Shown here: piece after piece, positions 16,724 to 25,744 of the stretch
Position numbering within the stretch: the first letter of the stretch is position 1
Layout: each line of letters begins with the position of its first letter
Origin: Desulfuromonadales bacterium
GTDB taxonomy: Bacteria > Desulfobacterota > Desulfuromonadia > Geobacterales > Pseudopelobacteraceae
DNA length: 61,103 bases
Direction of reading: 5' to 3'
Assembly: GCA_013349325.1 (NCBI GenBank)
Contig: DUZX01000021.1
Span: 1-61,103 of the forward strand
Notes under the pieces: model-generated
What the model was told of the DNA's origin: nothing
Database searches by the model: none
The model's input: only the letters and a program-made list of their open reading frames with translations
Program-made: the position numbers and the translations under genes

Positions 16724-16906
16724 ATGGAAACGGCTAAAACGTGTAGTTGTGGCGAAAGTCATCAAGGTCATATCTGTGTTTTACGAAGCAAGGGGCTCAC
16801 GAAAGATGTTGAGCACCTGACAAATAATCCGACCGTATCCTGCTTTACCTGCGGTGTGGAAGCAAATTCAGCCGAAAATGTCTGTTCTCCGATAGCACTC
16901 TCCTGA
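16724..16906 (+). CDS. Small Cys-rich protein (60 aa), possible metal binder
   Basis: The ATG at 16724 has a perfect AAGGAGG seven bases upstream. The 60 residues carry six cysteines: C7-S-C9, C18, C40-F-T-C43-G and C54, plus His12 and His16. Pairs of CxC and CxxC with nearby His suggest zinc or another metal, or disulfides if it is exported, though no signal peptide is visible. The open frame extends upstream to 16589, but that stretch lacks a ribosome site. One base separates its stop from the next ATG, so the two genes are coupled. Confidence 0.72.
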   Translation: METAKTCSCGESHQGHICVLRSKGLTKDVEHLTNNPTVSCFTCGVEANSAENVCSPIALS

Positions 16907-16907
16907 C

Positions 16908-17435
16908 ATGAAACCTCTGCGATTGGCAGTCGGAGTTGCAGCCGTGCTGCTAAGTCTGAATATGGCGGCATTCTCGGCTATGTATAAGATTGATAATCCC
17001 GCCGACAGCATAAAAAACCCCGCTGAAAAGATTCACAACCCGGCATCGGAGATCAAAAATCCCGCTGCTAATATATACAATCCAGCCTCGCGGATGAACG
17101 ATCCGAATCCGCTCTCCCCTCCCACCCAGTCTGTCTCGCAGCCAACCGTGACAGAAGTGGTAGTTGAACTGCCGCCTGCGGTAAAGACCAAAGAAAAACC
17201 TGCGCCTACACTGAGGCAGGCTATCCCGCATAAAAGCTATCACTTTAAAACGGCAAAAGCCTATCTCGTCGCTGCAAAAAAAGCCTTTAGCCGGGACGAT
17301 TACCGGGAATTCATTTCTATTACCCAGGATGCGCTGAGGCGGATTCGTGCCGGATCGCTGCAAGCTTCTGCTGAGATACAGCAAAAATTGAGCAGGTACG
17401 AAACTTTTGGGTATGGACTCCTTGAGAACAACTGA
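16908..17435 (+). CDS. Exported protein with six NPA heptad repeats
   Basis: A 175-residue protein. Residues 1-24 form a signal peptide (MKPLRLAVGVAAVLLSLNMA). Immediately after cleavage come six tandem 7-residue units of the form xxIxNPA at 26-32, 33-39, 40-46, 47-53, 54-60 and a degenerate 61-67. A Pro/Thr/Val-rich linker follows (about 68-105), then a helical C-terminal domain (about 110-170). The short repeats could form a regular solenoid or a cell-wall-proximal spacer; that is inference. It is coupled to the Cys-rich gene upstream (TGACATG). Confidence 0.72.
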   Translation: MKPLRLAVGVAAVLLSLNMAAFSAMYKIDNPADSIKNPAEKIHNPASEIKNPAANIYNPASRMNDPNPLSPPTQSVSQPTVTEVVVELPPAVKTKEKPAPTLRQAIPHKSYHFKTAKAYLVAAKKAFSRDDYREFISITQDALRRIRAGSLQASAEIQQKLSRYETFGYGLLENN

Positions 17436-17479
17436 CGCTGAGGATTGACCGGCAGATACCCGATCAGATAAACCCTTGC

Positions 17480-17509
17480 GGGGAAACCGCTTGGTATGGT
17501 ATTTTCCCC
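17480..17509 (+). promoter_or_regulatory. Inverted repeat in the recA upstream region
   Basis: GGGGAAA (17480-17486) pairs with TTTCCCC (17503-17509), and ACC/GGT inside extends the dyad. CTTGCG just before it (17474-17479) could be part of a -35 box. I do not see the GGTT-N2-C-N4-G-N3-ACC motif reported for Geobacter LexA, so SOS control is not demonstrated. The 120-nt gap holds no gene. Confidence 0.35.
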
Positions 17510-17555
17510 GACTTCATATCTATGACACCCTACCTCATTTCAGGAGAAATTCCTC

Positions 17556-18581
17556 ATGGCCGAGAAAAATAATGCACTCGAAAAAAACAAGGCAATTGAA
17601 CTGGCGCTGAGCCAGATTGAGAAGCAGTTCGGCAAAGGCGCGATCATGCGACTCGGCAATGATGAGGCCCTTCCAGGGATCGAGGCGATTTCTACCGGAT
17701 CGATTTCTCTGGATATGGCGCTGGGAGTAGGTGGAGTCCCGCGCGGCAGAGTGATTGAGGTCTACGGGCCGGAGTCCTCCGGAAAGACTACTCTGGCGCT
17801 GCACATCGTGGCAGAAGCGCAGAAAACCGGCGGTATCGCGGCATTTGTGGATGCCGAGCACGCGCTGGACATCGGCTACGCCCGCAAGCTGGGGGTCAAA
17901 ACTGACGATCTGCTGGTATCGCAGCCGGATACCGGTGAACAGGCGCTGGAGATAGCAGAAACACTGGTCCGGAGTGGTGCTATTGATGTACTGGTTGTCG
18001 ACTCTGTAGCCGCGCTGGTGCCCAAGGCCGAGATTGAAGGCGATATGGGGGACTCCCATATGGGGTTGCAGGCCCGCCTGATGTCGCAGGCGCTGCGCAA
18101 GCTGACCGGTATTATCAGTAAATCCAACTGCTGTGTGATCTTCATCAATCAGATCCGCATGAAGATTGGTGTCATGTTTGGAAATCCAGAGACGACTACA
18201 GGCGGCAACGCCCTCAAATTCTACGCCTCGGTACGTATGGATATTCGCAAGATAGCAACGCTCAAGCAGGGTGACCAGGTGATCGGCTCGCGCACCCGCG
18301 TCAAGGTTGTCAAAAACAAGGTGGCACCGCCGTTTAAAGAAGTTGAGTTCGACATCCTCTACGGCGAAGGGATCTCGCGTACGGGCGATGTGCTTGATCT
18401 GGCGGTTGACAGGAACATTGTTGAAAAGAGTGGCGCCTGGTATTCGTACGGTAAGGAGCGGATTGGTCAGGGACGCGAAAATTCGCGCACCTGGTTGACG
18501 GAGCACTCGGAAACTCTGGCGGAAATCGAAGGCAAGTTGATGGATCTGCTCAAACCGGCCCCGTCACCTGAAAAAGTCTGA
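17556..18581 (+). CDS. recA: Recombinase RecA
   Basis: A 341-residue RecA, which forms filaments on single-stranded DNA for recombination and SOS induction. It has the Walker [10 protein letters not shown] at 71-79, the [18 protein letters not shown] region (L1 nearby), the [18 protein letters not shown] segment and the L2 loop [18 protein letters not shown]. The C-terminal acidic tail is short (PAPSPEKV). TTTCAGGAGAAATTCCTC precedes the ATG. pilT and recX follow on the same strand. Confidence 0.98.
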   Translation: MAEKNNALEKNKAIELALSQIEKQFGKGAIMRLGNDEALPGIEAISTGSISLDMALGVGGVPRGRVIEVYGPESSGKTTLALHIVAEAQKTGGIAAFVDAEHALDIGYARKLGVKTDDLLVSQPDTGEQALEIAETLVRSGAIDVLVVDSVAALVPKAEIEGDMGDSHMGLQARLMSQALRKLTGIISKSNCCVIFINQIRMKIGVMFGNPETTTGGNALKFYASVRMDIRKIATLKQGDQVIGSRTRVKVVKNKVAPPFKEVEFDILYGEGISRTGDVLDLAVDRNIVEKSGAWYSYGKERIGQGRENSRTWLTEHSETLAEIEGKLMDLLKPAPSPEKV

Positions 18582-18619
18582 TTTTTTCAGACCGGCCTGA
18601 TTCGTCAGGCCGGTCTGAA
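18576..18619 (+). terminator. Overlapping alternative hairpins between recA and pilT
   Basis: A 15-bp perfect stem, TTCAGACCGGCCTGA (18586-18600) with TCAGGCCGGTCTGAA (18605-18619), has a TTCG loop. A shorter stem, GTCTGA (18576-18581, including the recA stop) with TCAGAC (18587-18592), would compete with it. The T run lies before the large stem and not after it, so a simple rho-independent terminator is not convincing; an attenuator or RNA-stability element fits better. Confidence 0.5.
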
Positions 18620-18635
18620 AGCTTGAGGTGTACTA

Positions 18636-19793
18636 ATGGAACTGAACGAAATACTCACCATCGCCTTCAAGGCCAAGGGCTCTGACATTCATATCAAAAC
18701 CGGTCTGCCGCCGATCGTTCGTATAGACGGTCGACTGCACCCAATCCCGAATTCCCAGCGACTGTCGCCTGACTACGTCTCCTCTACGGCCCAGTCGATG
18801 ATGAACGACCGTCAGCGCCGCATTTTCGAGGAAAATTATGAGGTCGATCTCGCCTATGCTGTACCGGGATTGGGACGTTTCAGGGTCAGTGTGTACCGTC
18901 AACGTGGTACCGTGGCGATGGTGTTCCGTTCGATTTCATTTGTTATTCCGAGTTTACAGGGCCTCAACCTTCCACCTGTCATCCAAAAAATCTGTCAGGA
19001 GGAGCGTGGCCTGATCCTCGTGACCGGGACGACCGGTTCCGGCAAATCAAGCACCCTGGCGGCCATGATCGATTCGATCAATCAGTCCCGCACCTGCAAC
19101 ATCATTACAATCGAGGATCCGGTCGAGTTCCTGCATCGTGATAACAAATGTATTATCAGCCAGCGCGAAGTCGGTTCGGATACACCCACTTTTTCGGCGG
19201 CTCTCAAAGGAGCGCTGCGTCAGGACCCCGATGTCATTCTCGTGGGGGAGATGCGCGACTACGAAACGATCGAAACCGCCATGACGGCTGCCGAAACCGG
19301 GCATCTGGTCATGTCGACCCTGCATACCATGGACGCCGCCGAAACGATCAATCGTATCATCGGTGTGTTTCCACCCTACCACCAGCGACAGGTGCGTATC
19401 CAGTTGGCCAGCATTATCAGAGGGGTTATTTCCCAGCGCCTTGTGCCGCGCGCGGATGGCAAGGGGCGTGTGCCGGCGGTTGAGGTTATGCTGGCGTCGG
19501 CCCGTATCCGTGAATGCATCGACGACAAGGATAAGACCAAGCAGCTGCACGATGCCATTGCGCAGGGGTATGTCACGTATGGTATGCAGACCTTTGACCA
19601 GTCGTTGATGAAGTTGTATTCAAACAAGCTGATCAGTTACGACGAGGCGGTTCGCCAAAGCTCTAATCCGGATGACTTTGCCCTCAAAGTCTCCGGAATC
19701 TCGTCGACTTCGGATGCATCCTGGGAGGGTTTTGAAAACAAGCCTGAAGACACACCCCAAGAGCTGGACAAGCTCGAAATCGAAAAGTTCTGA
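18636..19793 (+). CDS. pilT: Type IV pilus retraction ATPase, PilT family
   Basis: A 385-residue secretion ATPase with an N-terminal PAS-like domain (FKAKGSDIHIKTG), the Walker A GTTGSGKSST at 131-140, the Asp box TIEDPVEFLH, the Walker B VGEMRDYETI and the His box GHLVMSTLHTMDA. PilT depolymerises pili. The classical PilT C-terminal AIRNLIRE motif reads ARIRECIDD here, as in divergent paralogues. Geobacter genomes carry several PilT homologues, so this may be an accessory one. TTGAGGTG precedes the ATG. Its 3' end overlaps recX. Confidence 0.93.
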   Translation: MELNEILTIAFKAKGSDIHIKTGLPPIVRIDGRLHPIPNSQRLSPDYVSSTAQSMMNDRQRRIFEENYEVDLAYAVPGLGRFRVSVYRQRGTVAMVFRSISFVIPSLQGLNLPPVIQKICQEERGLILVTGTTGSGKSSTLAAMIDSINQSRTCNIITIEDPVEFLHRDNKCIISQREVGSDTPTFSAALKGALRQDPDVILVGEMRDYETIETAMTAAETGHLVMSTLHTMDAAETINRIIGVFPPYHQRQVRIQLASIIRGVISQRLVPRADGKGRVPAVEVMLASARIRECIDDKDKTKQLHDAIAQGYVTYGMQTFDQSLMKLYSNKLISYDEAVRQSSNPDDFALKVSGISSTSDASWEGFENKPEDTPQELDKLEIEKF

Positions 19794-20259
19794 GCCGCTG
19801 ACCGCTCAGCAGGGCTACCAGTATGCACTGCGACTGCTGACCGGACGGGACTATACGGTAGCCCGGCTCCGGAACAAGCTGGCAGCCCGTGACATTGACG
19901 GGCAGGATGTTGAGGCGGTTATTGTGCGGCTGCAGGAAGAGGGCTGGCTGGATGATAGGCGCTATGCCGGGCGCTTTGCGGAATCGGCGCTTGCAACGGG
20001 ACGTTTTTACGGCCAGCGCCTGCGGATGGAGATGCGCCGGAGGGGCTTTGATAGCGGGCTTGTTGATGAAATCATACATCACGTATCTGACGATTACGAC
20101 GAAGGTACGGAACTCCGCTCGATTATTACGGATCGATTTTCTGATTTTATGTTCTCGACCGCCGGCGACAAGGAAAAAAGAAGGGTCATCAGCTGGCTTC
20201 TGCGCCGTGGATTCGGAATGTCATTGATTATTGAAGAATTGCGTAAAGCAGGGGGATGA
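19732..20259 (+). CDS. recX: Regulatory protein RecX
   Basis: RecX modulates RecA filaments. The core (QGYQYALRLLTGRDYTVARLRNKL, then EEGWLDDRRYAGRFAES) is typical of the three-helix repeat family. The start is uncertain: there is no ATG near the core. I chose TTG at 19732, preceded by GGGAGGG (19723-19729), giving 175 residues and a 62-nt overlap with pilT. An ATG at 19714 without a ribosome site is the alternative. The long overlap implies translation linked to pilT. Confidence 0.88.
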   Translation: MKTSLKTHPKSWTSSKSKSSEPLTAQQGYQYALRLLTGRDYTVARLRNKLAARDIDGQDVEAVIVRLQEEGWLDDRRYAGRFAESALATGRFYGQRLRMEMRRRGFDSGLVDEIIHHVSDDYDEGTELRSIITDRFSDFMFSTAGDKEKRRVISWLLRRGFGMSLIIEELRKAGG

Positions 20260-20265
20260 CACGCC

Positions 20266-21462
20266 ATGAAACATGTAATCGTTCTGTTATGTATTGTCTT
20301 TTGCCCTGGTATGATTTTTACGGATACGACCTTTGCATCGGATAACAGTCCTGTAACGGTTGATGTTGTGGGGTACGCCAGGGTTGAAGGCGGCGAACGC
20401 TCTCATGCCCGGGAAGATGCCCTGAAGAACTCTTTTCGTGTTGCGATCGAACAGGTTGTAGGGGTGATGGTATATTCAAAGACGGTGATAAATGACTCAT
20501 TACTTCTGCAAGATAAAATATTTTCAAAAAGTGCAGGTTTTATAAAAAACTACAAAATCATCAACGAAATATTTGAAAGTGACGAATGTCGCGTCAATGT
20601 GCGGGCCATCGTTTCGGCGGTTCGACTGGAAAAAAGCCTCAAGGATGTCGGACTGCTTTCTAAAAAGCTGGGCATGCCGCGCATTGCAGTGGTGATTAAA
20701 GAGCAAAACATAGGGAATGATTCGGCTTCCGCCCCTCTTGGTGACGGTGACGGTTCAAGTAACGCAGGCATTGCGGAATCTATCCTATACGATTTTATTG
20801 AAAAAAAAGGGTATAACCTGGTGGATCGGGATACGCTGGTTGCTCATGCAAAGCAGAGTGGTGCTCTGACTGCTGTCGGCACACAACTGTCCTCTTCTGA
20901 GGCTGCGATTCAGGCTGCTGCGGGAGGCGGCGCCGAAGTGGTTATTATCGGGCAGGCAATTGCCAAATCTGGATCTACGACTCTGAGCGGTACGAATATG
21001 CGTACCTCCGAAGCGACGGTGTCAGTGCGGGTTGTCGATGCAGACACAGGGCAGCTGCTGGCATCGCATTCCTCAAACGCCAGGTCCGCACATGTTAATC
21101 CGATTGCAGGAGGTTCTGAGGCGATCAGGAAGGCAACTAAGGAAGTAGCTGAAAACATACATAAAAAAATTGTAGCGAAGTGGCATGGCAAAGTATCTGG
21201 TACACGAACGGCACGTCTGGTCTTTCAAGGCATGGATTTTGAGAACATCTCAAAGTTTCAGGAAATGCTACGTGAACAGATAGATCACGTAGAGAGTACC
21301 GTAGAACGGGGGTTCAAAGATGGTGTTTTAACCCTTGATGCCGAAATCAACGGTAATGCCAGAGAACTTGCTGAAGAGCTGACGAATTCAGAACTGAATG
21401 GACTCCGGTTCAAGGTACTGTCATTTACCGGTAACACCTTGAAAGTTTTAATGCAAAAATAA
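20266..21462 (+). CDS. FlgT-like exported protein
   Basis: A 398-residue protein with a signal peptide (residues 1-25, ending FASDN). Residues 30-120 resemble the FlgT N-terminal/LPP20-like fold: VGYARVEGGERSHAREDALKN, AIEQVVGVMVYSKT, SAGFIKNYKII, then the V-A-V strand pattern. A middle domain (about 135-280) resembles CsgG/LpoB-type folds, with VDADTGQLLASHSSNAR near its end. In Vibrio, FlgT builds the H ring of the flagellar motor; no flagellar genes are present here, so a different envelope role is likely. It starts 6 nt after recX and leads a four-gene cassette. Confidence 0.72.
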   Translation: MKHVIVLLCIVFCPGMIFTDTTFASDNSPVTVDVVGYARVEGGERSHAREDALKNSFRVAIEQVVGVMVYSKTVINDSLLLQDKIFSKSAGFIKNYKIINEIFESDECRVNVRAIVSAVRLEKSLKDVGLLSKKLGMPRIAVVIKEQNIGNDSASAPLGDGDGSSNAGIAESILYDFIEKKGYNLVDRDTLVAHAKQSGALTAVGTQLSSSEAAIQAAAGGGAEVVIIGQAIAKSGSTTLSGTNMRTSEATVSVRVVDADTGQLLASHSSNARSAHVNPIAGGSEAIRKATKEVAENIHKKIVAKWHGKVSGTRTARLVFQGMDFENISKFQEMLREQIDHVESTVERGFKDGVLTLDAEINGNARELAEELTNSELNGLRFKVLSFTGNTLKVLMQK

Positions 21463-21476
21463 ATACAGGAGGGGTT

Positions 21477-23471
21477 ATGCGCAGACAAAAGATGATAGTA
21501 TTCTGTATCGCTCTACTCATGGTGGCTGGTTGCGCGGGGCAGGGTAAAAAAAGTTTTGATGACGCAAGGAGCCTTGAGAATGTAAAGCGGTATGATGATG
21601 CCCTCGCTCTGTACGAGGAGGCGGCCTCCATGGAGCCAACCAACCTTGATTACACGATGGCTCTTAAATCAATCCGCACGCGTCTTGCGCTGAAGAGTCT
21701 GGAGAGCGCCAAAGAACAGTTAGATATTAGTCCACTGAAATATGACAATCTGCGCTCTGCCCAGAGTTACTTAGACAAAGCATTTAAAGTTGACCCGGAA
21801 AACAAAGAGGTAACAACGGCTCTTGAATCACTTAAAAAGCAACGGGAAGCGATGGAACGGAAGGCTGAGACTTCCTACGCGAGTGCAGTCAAGGCGTTGG
21901 ATGCAAAGGATTGGCTGACGGCACGGGACAATTTTCGTGAGATCCGAAGCTACTACCCCGCTTATCTTGATCTTGCTACGAAGATTTCATTCACTGAAAA
22001 TAACGCGCTCGCTTTCTATCTTAAAGAGGCCGATCGGCATAAAGCCGATGATAACGTAGAGGAACTGATAAAAAATCTTGAACAAGGGCTTGCAATACAA
22101 CCGGATAACCGGATGATTGCAGAAGCTCTAAAGGGCGAAAAATCAAAAAATACTGCTGCTACAGCTCTTGATAAGGCCGATAAATTCGCACTGGAAAACC
22201 GTTGGGATCGAGTTCAGATTTACCTGAAGCGAGCCAGGGCACTTAATCCGACCAAGGAAGAACAAGAACGTTTAAACAAACTTTTTAACGATGGCGGGGC
22301 ACGGTTGATAGCGAAGTCTGCTGCAGACCTTCAGAATAAGGCTTTATACAGTGCCTACGTCAATTGTATGTCAGCCTTTAATTTTGACGCGGCAGCCTTC
22401 AAGTCGGCTGAAGCAGATGAATTACGCACTAAACTGGTTTCAGAGATAACTGCTAAAGCTGATGAACTTGAAGCATCCGGTTTTATCGGGCTCGCCCTTT
22501 ATTGGAGTGAGTGCGCTTTACAGGTTGCCGGTTCGCAGAAGGAACTGTACCAGAAGATCCAGGGGCTTAAAGACAAGGTAAAACAGAGGGTCATTAAAAA
22601 AATTGCTATCATGGACTTTAACCCGCCTACCAATAATCCTGATGCCGGGCGACTTGTGACTGACAGCCTGCTTTCCTACATGACCAGAAATACCAGCGGT
22701 GATGTAAAGGTGTTGGCGCGTGACATTCTGGGAGCACTGATAAAGGAGATAGAATTCGGTCAGGCCGGGTTGTACGATATTGAATCAGCCAAAAAATCCG
22801 GAAAATTAAAGGGTACGGATATATTCATTTTTGGGAGCCTTTTGCAATATAACGTGGAGCTGAGCAAGGAAGAAGGGCAAAAGCTGGTTGTCGCAAAGGT
22901 CGGCGTAGAGCGTGATCCCAATCCGCATTATACGGCATGGGCAGCTGAGCATTCCAAGCCGTCGGAAGAAGAACGTCTCAGTGCGCCACCACCTTTTATT
23001 GAAAAAGACAGGACGGAAACCATCCGCTACAAGGTAGGCACACATCGCAAAACGGCCAATATCACCATCTCATTCCGAGTTGTTGATGTTGAGTCGGGAG
23101 AGGTTGTCATCACTAAAACCTTAAAGAGCAGAAAAGAGGCCACCGGAAACTACTCAGAAGGTGTCGAGATAGCCGGAATCCCTTATCAGAAGATGGACTT
23201 GGCTTCGGACACGGATCTGCTGGAGAAAGCGGTTGACGAAGCTATTGCCGACCTGGGACATCAAGTGTTGTCGCGGTTTCAAAACCTTCAGGAAAAATAT
23301 CTTAATGATGCAGAAATATTGAAAAAACGAGGCGAAACAGAGCCGGTTGCAGAAAAATATATGGATGCAGTCGTTGTTGAAGAAGTTAAAAATATCAAGT
23401 CACCTATTACGGAAAAAGCACGACTCGAACTTGATAAGCTGTTGAAGCAAGCTGAAGGCTATCCGTTATAA
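21477..23471 (+). CDS. TPR lipoprotein with CsgG-like C-terminal domain
   Basis: A 664-residue lipoprotein. The signal peptide ends in the lipobox LMVAGC (Cys19). Residues about 25-360 are helical repeats of TPR type (DDALALYEEAASMEPTNLDYT, QSYLDKAFKVDPENKEV). From about 375, KKIAIMDFNPPTNNPDAGRLVTDSL starts a CsgG/FlgO-like alpha/beta domain, with TDIFIFGSLL and a FRVVDVESGEVVITKTL strand. It is probably an outer-membrane-anchored periplasmic scaffold. GGAGGGG lies only 2-3 nt before the ATG; an in-frame ATG five codons on is a possible start. It follows the FlgT-like gene by 14 nt. Confidence 0.75.
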   Translation: MRRQKMIVFCIALLMVAGCAGQGKKSFDDARSLENVKRYDDALALYEEAASMEPTNLDYTMALKSIRTRLALKSLESAKEQLDISPLKYDNLRSAQSYLDKAFKVDPENKEVTTALESLKKQREAMERKAETSYASAVKALDAKDWLTARDNFREIRSYYPAYLDLATKISFTENNALAFYLKEADRHKADDNVEELIKNLEQGLAIQPDNRMIAEALKGEKSKNTAATALDKADKFALENRWDRVQIYLKRARALNPTKEEQERLNKLFNDGGARLIAKSAADLQNKALYSAYVNCMSAFNFDAAAFKSAEADELRTKLVSEITAKADELEASGFIGLALYWSECALQVAGSQKELYQKIQGLKDKVKQRVIKKIAIMDFNPPTNNPDAGRLVTDSLLSYMTRNTSGDVKVLARDILGALIKEIEFGQAGLYDIESAKKSGKLKGTDIFIFGSLLQYNVELSKEEGQKLVVAKVGVERDPNPHYTAWAAEHSKPSEEERLSAPPPFIEKDRTETIRYKVGTHRKTANITISFRVVDVESGEVVITKTLKSRKEATGNYSEGVEIAGIPYQKMDLASDTDLLEKAVDEAIADLGHQVLSRFQNLQEKYLNDAEILKKRGETEPVAEKYMDAVVVEEVKNIKSPITEKARLELDKLLKQAEGYPL

Positions 23472-23501
23472 ATGAATGATTAAACTGTTACGGAGTGGTT
23501 G

Positions 23502-25718
23502 ATGCGAATAAAAATACCCGCATTATCTCTTGTTTTTCTATTGATACTCCTGACGGGGTGGGGTCTGGCCGATGAATCAAGCTTCAGACCCAGACTCGGC
23601 TGTATTCCCTTTATGGCTGGCAGCCTTCAGGCGATGGCCTTCACGGAAGATATATCATCTTCACTCCTTAACAGTATTGACAGAAGCAGATATTTTGAAG
23701 TTGTTGAGCGAAAAAAGATTGAGCAGTTTATTGAACTTGAAGGAATGCGGCTTGATAATCTTGACCATGAACGCATTCTCAAAATAGGTGCTAAAGCAGG
23801 CCTTGATTATGTTGTACATGGCAGCGTCGATGTAAGCGAGGTCGGCACCTTATTGGATATCAGTCTCCTGAGTGTGCGTAATCGTAAGGTTCTCTTGAAG
23901 CAGACCTTCCGGATTTCCCAGACCGATTTCGCTCGAAACCTGCTTGAAATCGCTGGAACGATTGTCGAGCGGGTAAAAAACGGGATAAATCAACCTCCGG
24001 TTGTCGTACCTGACGTGGTAGCTGCGCCGGTTACAGCGCCGAGTAACCTTGAGGCAAGCGGAACCACCAGCAGCATTCGATTGAGGTGGAAGAGTAACAT
24101 GAAACAGGTCTCCGGTTTTAATATCTATCGGGGTACTTCTCCTACGGGGCCGTTCAGTCTGCAGGCGACATCATCTGAAACCTCATATACCGACGAGAGC
24201 ATGAAGCTTAATGACGTGTTTTTCTATTGCGTCGCAGCCGTAAGCCAAAACGGAAGTGTCAGTGAACGTACTCCTATTGTTAAAGGGGCGACCGCTGTTG
24301 CGCCACTGGCGCCGATTTTTTTGAATGTAGAGCCTGATATTAAGGGAGCCAGGCTTGTCTGGCGTCCCCGCCTTGGTTCTGGTAGCGACCCGCTCACGGA
24401 AGTTCACGGCTATCGGATTTATCGTCGACAGATTGAAGAGACGGCCTTTACACTTGTGGCTCGTCTTCCTGTTGATGTCGTGTCATATACCGACAGTGGC
24501 CTCAGCGAAGGTGTAAAATATTGCTATACAATTACAGCGCATAATAACGATGGGACGGAAAGTGATTATTCTGCTCTGCTGAGCACGTTACCGCTTCCAT
24601 CACCAAATGCGCTCAGAGTTTCATCCGGTAAAATCAGGCACATTCCGATTGCCTGGGATCGTTATGCCGATAAGGCAGACGGCTATGTCTTGTACAGGTC
24701 TGAAAAAAAAGAAGGCCCATATACTTCAATAGCAATTTTAGATGGTCTGGCGGTAACCAGTTACTCTGACCATGGCTTGGCCGATTCTACAACTTATTGG
24801 TACCGAATGGGCGTCTACAAAAAAAATACTACAGAAACAGCACCTTCAGAAGCGGTCGCTGCCACTACCAGAAGTATTCCACCTACTCCTGCTCATCTGA
24901 GTGCCGCCAGTTCGCAACCGCGAAAGGTGACACTGAAATGGCAGAATGCAGTGACTCCTGATGATGAAATTGCGGCGGTTATAATTTATCGGACGATTGA
25001 CGAAAAAGGGGTCGTCCTGGAAAAAATCGGAGAAGTTGAAGCATCACAGACAGAATTTGTTGATGAAAAACCTGCGCTTCAGGATAAGACCACGTATTAT
25101 TACCGGATTGCATCAAGGAATTCAGGCGGCGCTATGAGTAGACAAACTACCGTTGTTTCAGCCACAACCAAGTCTCCTCCGGCCAGTCCGACGAATTTTA
25201 CGGGTACCTCCGGAGGCGTAAAGCGGGCCGTACTTTCATGGGATAAGAATAGCGAAAGCGATATACGGGAGTATCACATATTCAGTAAAAACCCAACGGA
25301 TGCCTTATTCAAGCAGATTGCGACGGTAGTTGAAAATCAATATCAGAATACAGAGCTGCAAGACGGTACGGAATATATCTTTAAAATCAGGGCGATTGAT
25401 AAAGATGGCTTGATGAGCGATTTTTCTCTGCCGGCAGTAATAAAGACAAAGGCGGTGCCTGCTAAGGTTACCGGATTTAATGCTGTTGACCTGGTTAACC
25501 GGGTTGTTTCCTGGACGCCGAATCAGGAAAAGGATGTCCGGAATTATAATGTTTATAAAAAGGGGTTTCTTGGCATCCAGCAAAAGATAGCTTCCGTTCA
25601 GGGAACCCAATGGCAGGTCAATGAAACGAAGGGTGCTATAGCGTTATTTGTTACCGCATTTGATGACAGCGGGCTTGAGAGTGAGCCTTCTGATGTCGTT
25701 GAATTTAAAGAGCGTTAA
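23502..25718 (+). CDS. CsgG-like N-terminal domain plus six fibronectin type III domains, exported
   Basis: A 738-residue exported protein. The signal peptide ends near LTGWGLADE. The N-terminal domain (about 30-160: RLGCIPFMAG, RSRYFEVVERKKIEQF, GLDYVVHGSVDV) resembles CsgG/LpoB-type envelope proteins. Six FN3 modules follow, beginning near 175, 265, 365, 460, 560 and 650; each has the (L/V)xW core and the terminal TYY/KYCY-type strand. GGAGTGG stands ahead of the ATG; a TTG one codon earlier is also in frame. It probably forms a long surface or periplasmic arm with the TPR lipoprotein encoded before it. Confidence 0.78.
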   Translation: MRIKIPALSLVFLLILLTGWGLADESSFRPRLGCIPFMAGSLQAMAFTEDISSSLLNSIDRSRYFEVVERKKIEQFIELEGMRLDNLDHERILKIGAKAGLDYVVHGSVDVSEVGTLLDISLLSVRNRKVLLKQTFRISQTDFARNLLEIAGTIVERVKNGINQPPVVVPDVVAAPVTAPSNLEASGTTSSIRLRWKSNMKQVSGFNIYRGTSPTGPFSLQATSSETSYTDESMKLNDVFFYCVAAVSQNGSVSERTPIVKGATAVAPLAPIFLNVEPDIKGARLVWRPRLGSGSDPLTEVHGYRIYRRQIEETAFTLVARLPVDVVSYTDSGLSEGVKYCYTITAHNNDGTESDYSALLSTLPLPSPNALRVSSGKIRHIPIAWDRYADKADGYVLYRSEKKEGPYTSIAILDGLAVTSYSDHGLADSTTYWYRMGVYKKNTTETAPSEAVAATTRSIPPTPAHLSAASSQPRKVTLKWQNAVTPDDEIAAVIIYRTIDEKGVVLEKIGEVEASQTEFVDEKPALQDKTTYYYRIASRNSGGAMSRQTTVVSATTKSPPASPTNFTGTSGGVKRAVLSWDKNSESDIREYHIFSKNPTDALFKQIATVVENQYQNTELQDGTEYIFKIRAIDKDGLMSDFSLPAVIKTKAVPAKVTGFNAVDLVNRVVSWTPNQEKDVRNYNVYKKGFLGIQQKIASVQGTQWQVNETKGAIALFVTAFDDSGLESEPSDVVEFKER

Positions 25719-25744
25719 ATCCATCGTAATCAAGGGAGGTTGCT

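Noticed and set aside
16983-17110. Period-21 DNA repeats as a CRISPR array
   Set aside because: The repeats are in frame, degenerate at third positions and encode the NPA heptads directly after a signal peptide; there are no unique spacers.
17535-18506. 323-codon open frame antisense to recA
   Set aside because: Covers the RecA core in reverse; no ribosome site, no domain.
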